DNA of 64,000 bases from an uncultured Collinsella sp. (GTDB taxonomy: Bacteria; Actinomycetota; Coriobacteriia; Coriobacteriales; Coriobacteriaceae), in assembly GCA_958435945.1 (NCBI GenBank), contig CAUBIC010000001.1, positions 434,001 through 498,000 on the forward strand, in the 5' to 3' direction. This document shows, one piece after another, positions 57,640 to 64,000 of the stretch (positions within the stretch are counted from its first letter, which is position 1; the number at the start of each line of letters is the position of its first letter). The notes under the pieces are model-generated. The model searched no databases. It worked only from the letters and a program-made list of their open reading frames with translations, and was not told where the DNA came from. The translations under genes and the position numbers were made by a program.

Positions 57640-59444
57640 AGCTCAACAAAACCACCGTCGGCGACAACAGCGAAAACGGAGCGCACAACATGGTCAAGCT
57701 CACTATCGATAATTGCGAGGTCGTGGTTCCCGAGCATACCACGATCCTGGATGCGGCCAAGTCCGTCGGCATCCAGATTCCCACCCTGTGCTATCTGCGC
57801 GATCTGAACGAGATCGGTGGCTGCCGCGTGTGCGTGGTCGAGGTTGCGGGCTGCGACCAGCTGGTTGCCGCCTGCAACAACTACGTGCTCGACGGCATGG
57901 TGGTCCACACCAACAGCCCCAAGGCCCGCGAGGCCCGTCGCACCAACGTGCAGCTGCTGCTGTCCCAGCACGATTCGCAGTGCACGAGCTGCGTGCGCAG
58001 CGGCAACTGCAACCTGCAGACCATCGCCAACGACCTGGGCATTTTCTATCTGCCGTATCAAAGGCATTTGGCGGGCGAGGGTTGGGATTTCGATTTCCCC
58101 ATCATCCGCGAAAACGACAAGTGCATTAAATGCATGCGCTGCATCAAGGTGTGCGAGAGCGTGCAGGGCCTAGGGATTTGGGACCTGACCAACCGCGCCA
58201 CGCATACCGCTGTGGGTACCCGCGGGCGCGCACCGATCGGCAAGACCGATTGCGTCGCGTGCGGCCAGTGCATCACGCATTGCCCGACGGGCGCGCTGCG
58301 CGAGCGCGACGATACCGAGACCGTGTTTGACGCGCTTGCTAATCCCGACAAGATCGTGCTGGTGCAGATCGCGCCTGCCGTGCGCAGCGCCTGGGGCGAG
58401 GAGCTCGGCATATCTCGCGAGGAGGCAACCGTCGAGCGTCTGGCCTGCGCACTGCGCCGCGTTGGCTTTGAGTACGTGTTCGACACCGATTTCTCGGCCG
58501 ACCTCACCATTATGGAGGAGGGTTCCGAGCTGCTCGAGCGCCTAGGCGCCGCCGCTAAGGGCGAAGGCGACAGCCGCGGCTGGCCCATGTTTACGAGCTG
58601 CTGCCCGGGTTGGGTGCGCTTTGTGAAGGCGCGCTATCCGGAGTTTGTCGACAGTCTGTCCACGTCCAAGTCGCCGCAGCAGATGTTCGGCGCCATCGCC
58701 AAGACATACTACGCCAAGGTGCTGGGCGTGGAGCCCGAGCGCCTGTTTGTGGTGTCCGTGATGCCGTGTACGGCCAAGAAGGCCGAGTGTGCGCTGCCGA
58801 GCATGATGGGCGAGGGCGGCGCGCCCGACGTGGACGTTGCGCTGACGGTGCGCGAGATGGTGCGTATGATCCGCGCGAGCCACGTGAGCGTTGACACGCT
58901 GGTCGAGGAGCCGCTCGATACGCCGTTGGGCTTTGGCACGGGCGCGGGTGTGATCTTTGGCGCCACGGGCGGCGTGATGGAGGCCGCCGTGCGCTCGGCA
59001 TATTACCTGGTGACGGGCAAGAACCCGGATGCCGACTTCTTCACTGACGTGCGCGGACTCGAGGGCTGGAAGGAGGCCGTGGCCGATATCGACGGTACCA
59101 AGGTGCGCGTCGCCGTGGCGCACGGGCTGGGCAACGCCGCCCGTCTGCTCGACGCGATTCGCGACGGCCGTGTGAGCTATGACTTCGTCGAGGTCATGGC
59201 GTGCCCGGGCGGCTGCGTCGGTGGCGGCGGTCAGCCCATCCATGACGGCTGCGAGCTGGCGGCCGAGCGTGGTCAGGTACTCTGGGGCCTGGATGCGAAC
59301 GCCGAGATTCGCTTCTCGCACGAGAATCCCGATGTCCAGGCTTGCTATCGCGAGTTCTTGGGCGCGCCGCTCTCGCCGCTGGCCGAGGAGCTACTGCATA
59401 CCGACCATCATGCCTGGTCGATGCCCCACGAGGGGGCGTGCTAA
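57633..59444 (+). CDS. hydA: [FeFe] hydrogenase catalytic subunit, group A
   Basis: A 603-residue protein. N-terminal 2Fe-2S domain (CYLRDLNEIGGCRVC), His/Cys cluster region (CTSCVRSGNCNLQ), two ferredoxin motifs (CIKCMRCIKVCE, CVACGQCITHCP), then the H-cluster domain with all three signatures: TSCCPGWVRF, MPCTAKKAE and MACPGGCVGGGGQP. It evolves or oxidises H2 in the cytoplasm. The ATG at 57633 has GGAGGGAGGA upstream. No maturation genes (hydE, hydF, hydG) are in the window, so they must be elsewhere. Confidence 0.96.
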   Translation: MVELNKTTVGDNSENGAHNMVKLTIDNCEVVVPEHTTILDAAKSVGIQIPTLCYLRDLNEIGGCRVCVVEVAGCDQLVAACNNYVLDGMVVHTNSPKAREARRTNVQLLLSQHDSQCTSCVRSGNCNLQTIANDLGIFYLPYQRHLAGEGWDFDFPIIRENDKCIKCMRCIKVCESVQGLGIWDLTNRATHTAVGTRGRAPIGKTDCVACGQCITHCPTGALRERDDTETVFDALANPDKIVLVQIAPAVRSAWGEELGISREEATVERLACALRRVGFEYVFDTDFSADLTIMEEGSELLERLGAAAKGEGDSRGWPMFTSCCPGWVRFVKARYPEFVDSLSTSKSPQQMFGAIAKTYYAKVLGVEPERLFVVSVMPCTAKKAECALPSMMGEGGAPDVDVALTVREMVRMIRASHVSVDTLVEEPLDTPLGFGTGAGVIFGATGGVMEAAVRSAYYLVTGKNPDADFFTDVRGLEGWKEAVADIDGTKVRVAVAHGLGNAARLLDAIRDGRVSYDFVEVMACPGGCVGGGGQPIHDGCELAAERGQVLWGLDANAEIRFSHENPDVQACYREFLGAPLSPLAEELLHTDHHAWSMPHEGAC

Positions 59445-59446
59445 CG

Positions 59447-60502
59447 ATGCGTGCGTTTGATGCTGAGATGACGCGCCGAGGATTTGCCTCGGCGCTTGCC
59501 GCAGGCGCGTTGTCGCTCGCACTGGCTGGCTGTGGCGGCGGAGCTGCGGGGGCGGGGTCCGCCGCGGGCTCGGCTGCCACGGACGGCGCCGGTGCTGTCG
59601 CAGAGCCGGTCGAGGTGCACGTCGCCTCGCTCAAGGGGCCGACCTCGATTGGCCTGGTGCAGTTTATGGACCAGGCTGCCGATGGCGAGACGGACAATGA
59701 GTTCGACTTTGCGATCAACACTGCCGCCGACGAGATTGTGCCCAAGGTCATTCAGGGCGATATCGATATCGCCCTGGTGCCCGCCAACGTGGCGAGCGTG
59801 CTCTACAACAAGACCGAGGGTGCGGTGCAGGTCATCGATATCAACACGCTGGGCGTGCTGAACGTTGTGACGGGCGACGCGAGTGTGGCCTCGTTTGGTG
59901 ATCTGGCGGGCCATACTGTCTATATGACGGGCAAGGGCACCACGCCGGAGTACGTCATGAACTACTTGCTGGAGCGCGCGGGCCTGACCGGCCAGGTGAC
60001 GCTTGAGTTTAAGAGCGAGCCCACCGAGGTGCTGTCGGCGTTGCTTGTCGACCCGTCCGCCGTGGGCGTGCTGCCGGAGCCGTTCAAGACCGCTGCCATC
60101 GCCAAGAGCGAAGGCAAGCTGTCGGCGCCGGTGAGCCTGACCGATGTGTGGGATGAGCTAGCGGGTGACACGGGTTCGCGCCTGCTGACGGGCGTGACCG
60201 TGGTGCGCCGTGCCTTTGCCGAGGAGCATCCCGAGGCCGTGGCGGAATTCTTGCGCTGCCATGAGGCGAGCGTGAAGGCTGTCAATGCGGCGCCGGCAGA
60301 TTGGGCACAGGCCGTGGTCGATGCGGGTATCGTCGATAACGCCGCGATTGCTGAAAAGGCGATTCCCGGGTGCATGCTCGTGTGCCAGACGGGGAAGGAT
60401 ATGAAGGCGGCGCTCGGTGGGTACCTGCAGGTGCTGGCCGATGCGGACGCGAGCGCCGTGGGCGGCAAGCTCCCGGCTGATGATTTCTATTACATGGAGT
60501 AG
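59447..60502 (+). CDS. Substrate-binding lipoprotein of an ABC importer (SsuA/NMT1-like)
   Basis: A 351-residue protein. MTRRGFASALAAGALSLALA leads into a lipobox ending AGC, with twin Arg at the front, so it is probably a Tat- or Sec-exported lipoprotein. The rest (FAINTAADEIVPKVIQGDID, ALVPANVASVLYNK, GKGTTPEYVMNYLLERAG) fits the PhnD/SsuA/NMT1 group of solute-binding proteins. It starts 2 bp after hydA and precedes the membrane component. The ligand is unknown; family members bind sulfonates, pyrimidines or nitrate-like anions. Confidence 0.85.
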   Translation: MRAFDAEMTRRGFASALAAGALSLALAGCGGGAAGAGSAAGSAATDGAGAVAEPVEVHVASLKGPTSIGLVQFMDQAADGETDNEFDFAINTAADEIVPKVIQGDIDIALVPANVASVLYNKTEGAVQVIDINTLGVLNVVTGDASVASFGDLAGHTVYMTGKGTTPEYVMNYLLERAGLTGQVTLEFKSEPTEVLSALLVDPSAVGVLPEPFKTAAIAKSEGKLSAPVSLTDVWDELAGDTGSRLLTGVTVVRRAFAEEHPEAVAEFLRCHEASVKAVNAAPADWAQAVVDAGIVDNAAIAEKAIPGCMLVCQTGKDMKAALGGYLQVLADADASAVGGKLPADDFYYME

Positions 60503-60505
60503 CCT

Positions 60506-61885
60506 GTGCGTGCGTTTGCTCGACAAATGACAGAGCGTATGAAGGCGGTGACGGCAGCAGGTGCCGTTGCCGCCTTTTGGCTTGCCGTGTGGGTCTTTGC
60601 AGCAGCACTGGTGGCGCAGCCGTTGATTTTGCCGGGGCCAGGCACTGTTGCGATGGCGTTGCTGCGGCTAGTATGCGATGCCGGTACGTGGGCGATTCTG
60701 GTGGACTCAGGCGCGCGAATCTTGGGTGGGCTGGCGCTTGCCGCGGCGTGCGGCGGCGTGATGGCGGGAGCCTCGGTGCGGTCGCCGACGTTTGCCCGCT
60801 TGGTGGCGCCGGCGCTTTCGTTTGTTAAGGCGACGCCGGTTGCCTGCGTGGTGGTCCTGCTGCTCATTTGGTTGGGGTCGGCGCGTGTGAGCGTCGCGGC
60901 GGTCTTTTTGATGGCACTGCCGGGCGTGTATTTTTCGCTGGTCGAGGGCTTGGCGCAAGTGGATAAGCCGCTGGAGCAGATGTTTCGTCTGCATGGCGTG
61001 CGGGGTTGGCGTCTGTTTTGTGCCCACACCTGGCGCGAAGTCCTGCCGTTTGTGCTTTCGTGCGCCCGCGCTGTGATCGGCATGAGCTGGAAGGCCGGCG
61101 TGGCGGCGGAGCTCATCGGCATGGCGACGGGCACCGTGGGCGAACGCATCTATCAGGCGAAGCTTTTGATCGAGACGGCGGACCTGCTGGCGTGGACCGT
61201 GCTGGTTGTTATGGCTTCGTGGGCATGCGAGCGCGTGCTGGTGTGGTTGCTGCGGGCTTCGGGGCCCGTGGCGTGGCGTACTGCCGTGCGGGCGCATGGG
61301 CGCGGTGGCCGCGGGCGTGCGTGCGGCTCTGCTGGCGGCGGGGCTGCTGCGGAGCTTGCGCTCGCCGTGGGCGACCGGGCGCCCTGGTCGCCGGCGCTCG
61401 ACGGACTGGTGCTTCATGTGCCCGCCGGTGGACGCACCTGTGTGATGGGCGCTTCGGGCGTGGGCAAGTCGACGTTGCTTGCGCTGGTGGCGGGGGAGTG
61501 CGCACCGTGCTCCATGGTGTTTCAGGACGTGCGCCTGGTCGAGGACGCCTCTGCTTTGGATAACGTGCTGGTGTGCGCCGATGCACGCGTGAATGCCTCG
61601 AGTGCCGCTGCCTTGTTGCGCCTGCTGGTACCGGGGATCGATGTGCATGCCCGCGTGGCCGAGCTCTCGGGCGGGCAGCGCCGTCGCGTCGAGATTGCCC
61701 GAGCCCTGCTGTGTCCGGGCGGCGCAGTGATTCTGGACGAGCCCTTTACCGGTCTAGACATCGCTGCGCGCGACGCATGCACCGAGGTCGTGCTCGACTT
61801 GCTCGACGGTCGTATGCTGTTGCTTGCCACGCACGATTCCGCTGACGCTCGGGCCCTCAATATCTCGGACATCATCACGCTCTAA
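60506..61885 (+). CDS. ABC importer permease fused to its ATPase
   Basis: A 459-residue protein. Residues about 1-250 are an SsuC/TauC-type permease with six helices (EAA-like SFVKATPVACVVVLLLIW and GMSWKAGVAAELIG). Residues about 280-455 are an ABC ATPase with GASGVGKST, LSGGQRRRV and GGAVILDEP; it is short, and the region between Walker A and the signature is trimmed. The permease and ATPase of SsuBC systems are normally separate genes. The GTG at 60506 follows GGAG by 6 nt. It ends the hydrogenase operon. Confidence 0.85.
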   Translation: MRAFARQMTERMKAVTAAGAVAAFWLAVWVFAAALVAQPLILPGPGTVAMALLRLVCDAGTWAILVDSGARILGGLALAAACGGVMAGASVRSPTFARLVAPALSFVKATPVACVVVLLLIWLGSARVSVAAVFLMALPGVYFSLVEGLAQVDKPLEQMFRLHGVRGWRLFCAHTWREVLPFVLSCARAVIGMSWKAGVAAELIGMATGTVGERIYQAKLLIETADLLAWTVLVVMASWACERVLVWLLRASGPVAWRTAVRAHGRGGRGRACGSAGGGAAAELALAVGDRAPWSPALDGLVLHVPAGGRTCVMGASGVGKSTLLALVAGECAPCSMVFQDVRLVEDASALDNVLVCADARVNASSAAALLRLLVPGIDVHARVAELSGGQRRRVEIARALLCPGGAVILDEPFTGLDIAARDACTEVVLDLLDGRMLLLATHDSADARALNISDIITL

Positions 61886-61907
61886 AGACTTACTCAGCAA
61901 CAAATTG

Positions 61908-61938
61908 ATCCGTTTTTTCTCCGTCCCCATGGGGTCGG
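61908..61938. repeat. Partial inverted copy of the GATCCC/GGGGACGG element
   Basis: Read on the minus strand it has CCCCATGGGGACGGAG, an A-run and ACGGATCA, close to the left end of the foldback at 19503-19585. Confidence 0.5.
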
Positions 61939-62100
61939 GTATGGTATTCTATCTGCGGGATAATACTTAGGAATACCAAGTAATACCAACGCCGTAGAAC
62001 AAACTCCAGATGCGGGCCAATCGGGTTGCCTTCACAGCCCGTCGCCCAGCCGCGTGGCCCGCATCCATCCGCACCACCGTCGTTTCAAAAAGGAAGCGCC

Positions 62101-62322
62101 ATGGCAGAACACATGACCCCGGTTGTCGCGAAGGTCTTGCCCGAGGAAAAGGCGGCCTTCGCGGCGGCAACCCAGCTCGTGGGCACTACGCCGTCCAACG
62201 CCATCCGCATGTTTATCGCCGCCTTCAATCGCTGCGGCACCTTCCCGTTCGACATCTCGCCGAGCGGGGCTTTTGGTAAAGAGTGTCCCCAACAGCTAGT
62301 CGTTGAAGAACGTCCCCAATGA
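62101..62322 (+). CDS. RelB/DinJ-like antitoxin, no toxin partner
   Basis: A 73-residue protein. TPVVAKVLPEEKAAFAAATQ and LVGTTPSNAIRMFIAAFNRC plus GTFPFDI give the ribbon-helix-helix DNA-binding pattern of RelB/DinJ antitoxins. A normal toxin gene (RelE/YafQ) should follow but a membrane protease gene does instead. The last 13 codons (from 62281) lie within a dispersed repeat, so the natural C-terminus, which should bind the toxin, seems replaced. It is probably a remnant or a solitary regulator. Confidence 0.6.
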   Translation: MAEHMTPVVAKVLPEEKAAFAAATQLVGTTPSNAIRMFIAAFNRCGTFPFDISPSGAFGKECPQQLVVEERPQ

Positions 62323-62330
62323 CTAGTCGT
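62279..62330. repeat. Dispersed repeat, inverted copy of the gltBD terminator region
   Basis: Read on the minus strand it has GACTAGTCATTGGGGACGTT and GTTGGGGACACTCTT in the same order as 34618-34667. It overlaps the end of the antitoxin gene. Confidence 0.7.
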
Positions 62331-62345
62331 CGGGAGGAGGTTGGC

Positions 62346-63260
62346 ATGCTCAATGCGATGATTTGGGCGCTTGCCTGTTTTGGCGTCGTCGCTGCCGATA
62401 TTGCCCTGAGCGTCGTTTTGTTTTCCGCCCTTGGTGTCGCGTCGGTGTTCATGGGCTTTTCGATTGACGACCTCGATATTCAATTGCTTCAGGCTGCCGC
62501 GCAGATGGCGTCGTTTTTGATGGCACTGCTGTGGTGGCGTTATCTGTGGCCGCGCTCGTTTATGGCGCGCTGGCAGGGCGAGCGCCCGCTTGGCGGGGGA
62601 GCAGGCAAAGCATGGAGGCGCATCGCCTGCGTTATCGTGATCGGCCTTGCCCTGCAGGTGGTCGTTGGCTACGTGACCGACGCTGTGCTGTCGCTGTTGC
62701 CCGAGGCGGCGGCCGATTACAGCGAACTTGTCGAGGAGACGGGCATGGGCGAAACGAGCTATCTGGCCGTCCTGACCACGGTGATCGGCGCTCCGTTTTG
62801 CGAGGAGCTGCTGGTGCGCGGTATCATTTTTGAGTTTTCGCTCCGAGCATTTAACCCGCAGTGCCGTCCGCTCTGGAAGCGCCGGCGTCGTGCGAGCGCG
62901 CAGGGCGGCGCCATGGTGCCCTGGGCGGCCCCAAGCACGTGGGGTATCGCAGCGGCGATTGTACTGCAGGCGGCAATCTTCGGTTTTATGCACATGAATT
63001 GGGTACAGGGTTGCTACGCGGGTGCCGCCGGCCTCATCTTCGGTTGGGTGCTCGTGACCACCGGAAAGCTCCGCTACACGATCCTGCTGCACTTTGCCTT
63101 TAATGCCGGGTCGTATCTCATGGGGCTGCCGTGGTTTGTGAATACGCCGCTCGACGTTGTGGTCACGGTTGGCATCGCCGGCTTTGTGCTGGTAGAGGCG
63201 ATGCGCTCGCTGCTTCGATTGCGCATTCCCGTGTCGCGCGAAGCTGATCGGTCTGAGTAA
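62346..63260 (+). CDS. CPBP family intramembrane metalloprotease
   Basis: A 304-residue membrane protein with about eight helices. CEELLVRGIIFEF gives the EExxxR motif, FGFMHMN the FxxxH motif and HFAFNAG the HxxxN motif of CPBP (Rce1/Abi) proteases. In bacteria such proteins process peptides or give immunity to bacteriocins. The start at 62346 has GGGAGGAGG upstream. It runs towards the AraC gene with only 8 bp between the stops. Confidence 0.9.
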   Translation: MLNAMIWALACFGVVAADIALSVVLFSALGVASVFMGFSIDDLDIQLLQAAAQMASFLMALLWWRYLWPRSFMARWQGERPLGGGAGKAWRRIACVIVIGLALQVVVGYVTDAVLSLLPEAAADYSELVEETGMGETSYLAVLTTVIGAPFCEELLVRGIIFEFSLRAFNPQCRPLWKRRRRASAQGGAMVPWAAPSTWGIAAAIVLQAAIFGFMHMNWVQGCYAGAAGLIFGWVLVTTGKLRYTILLHFAFNAGSYLMGLPWFVNTPLDVVVTVGIAGFVLVEAMRSLLRLRIPVSREADRSE

Positions 63261-63268
63261 TAACGCCT

Positions 63269-64000
63269 TTAATTAGACCGATGCGTCCTGAACGCACCTG
63301 GCGTTTCGCCGAATGCTTCTTTAAATTTTGAGTAAAAGAATGACATGTTGGAGATGCCGACTTTTCGGGCTACATACTGCACGCTGCGCTCGGTGTTATT
63401 GAGAAGATATGCCGCCTCTGTGAGCTGCTGGTTGAGCTTGATTTGCGAAAACGTTTTGCCGGTTTTTTGCTTGATCAAGCTGCTGAGATAGCTGGTGCTA
63501 TAACCCGTATCGCTCGCAATGCTTTCGAGTGTGCAGTCGCCGTAGCTTCGCTCAATATGATTCAGAATCGACACGATGCGTTCGTCCGACATGATCGCCT
63601 GGTTATCAGTTGCGGAGCGTCGGTACAGTCCTCGAATGAGAACAAGGAATAGGCTGACGGCGAGGTGCCTCATGAGTTCATTGGAATAGGCATCTTTAAA
63701 GTGATATTCGATAAAGAGCATTTCGATGAGGCGTCGCGCATGCCGGGCGTATTCCTCTGGAAGAATGAGATATTTTCGGGCCTCGCGGTTTTTGGACACA
63801 AAATCAAATAGAAGATTCGTTAATGGTGACGCGCCGGGTAGCTGGCTCAGGAACAACGAATCGAACATTTCTTTTTTGAAGACGATCGAAATGACGATAT
63901 CATGCTCGCCCTTAACGTATGGAACGCTTCTGACTACGCCGGTGTTGCAAATGAGCACGTCGCCCTTTTTAAGGAGTAGTCGCCGTCCGTTGACGATAAA
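63269..64000 (-). CDS. AraC-family regulator, 5' end outside the window
   Basis: The C-terminal part has the double helix-turn-helix of AraC proteins: LESIASDTGYSTSYLSSLIK then QYVARKVGISNMSFFYSKF, GETPGAFR. Upstream the frame stays open to the window edge (FIVNGRRLLLKKGDVLIC), which is the cupin strand typical of AraC sensor domains, so the gene continues beyond 64000 and a GTG at 63958 is not the true start. It has no regulated neighbour in view. Confidence 0.85.
   Translation of the reverse strand, partial: FIVNGRRLLLKKGDVLICNTGVVRSVPYVKGEHDIVISIVFKKEMFDSLFLSQLPGASPLTNLLFDFVSKNREARKYLILPEEYARHARRLIEMLFIEYHFKDAYSNELMRHLAVSLFLVLIRGLYRRSATDNQAIMSDERIVSILNHIERSYGDCTLESIASDTGYSTSYLSSLIKQKTGKTFSQIKLNQQLTEAAYLLNNTERSVQYVARKVGISNMSFFYSKFKEAFGETPGAFRTHRSN

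Overview
The window looks like a chromosomal segment of a high-GC, anaerobic, gut-type actinobacterium of the class Coriobacteriia, most likely Collinsella. This is inferred from the gene content: an L31 gene with an actinobacterial-type leader, a split transketolase, an RNB ribonuclease, ftsE with a long N-terminal tail, a group A [FeFe] hydrogenase, and PTS/GH4 sugar use. There is no ribosomal RNA operon, CRISPR array or intact transposase. Two tRNA genes (Gln-CTG, Glu-CTC) are present.

Layout. 1-8.1 kb is an accessory region: an integrase fragment that continues off the left edge, a YozG-like XRE regulator with a DUF2975 membrane partner, an unusual ABC exporter cluster built from three related permease modules and two ATPases, strong hairpins, a frameshifted IS256-type transposase remnant, an SdpI-like gene that seems broken, and a truncated GNAT gene. 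8.2-26.5 kb is mainly core: rpmE, secA-prfB, a YitT membrane protein, split transketolase, ftsE-ftsX, rnr, a lone serine recombinase, an ArsC/Spx-like protein, tRNAs, a TPR gene with smpB, a flavin reductase and a rubredoxin. 26.6-38.8 kb holds an Nramp metal transporter, gltB-gltD, an unknown gene, an AbiEi/DUF559-type nuclease-like gene enclosed by repeat arrays, and an amidohydrolase. 39-42.7 kb is a copper operon (copA-copZ-csoR) with a CsoR-like operator. 43.3-46.6 kb is a Ser/Thr kinase and FHA protein pair. 47-49.3 kb is a DEAD-box helicase. 50-55.5 kb is an EFR1-type flavodoxin/ferredoxin and an alpha-glucoside PTS operon (EIIA, antiterminator, EIICB, GH4) with an antitermination leader. 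55.8-61.9 kb is a hydrogenase operon ending in a lipoprotein and a fused permease-ATPase. The right end holds an orphan RelB-like antitoxin, a CPBP protease and an AraC regulator cut by the window edge.

The most unusual feature is the intergenic repeat content. A family of 59-bp long palindromes (17-nt arms TGTCTCGATCTGTAACA / TGTTACAGATCGAGACA) is arranged in four arrays of 3, 4, 3 and 6 units with an 80-bp period (59-bp palindrome plus 21-bp spacer), plus a lone degenerate unit and a half unit. Two arrays tightly enclose one nuclease-like gene. A second family consists of three dispersed palindromes, each exactly 67 bp. Further REP-like families carry GTCCCC motifs; one serves as the gltD terminator and another copy has become the 3' end of an antitoxin gene. 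No function can be assigned to these repeats from sequence alone.
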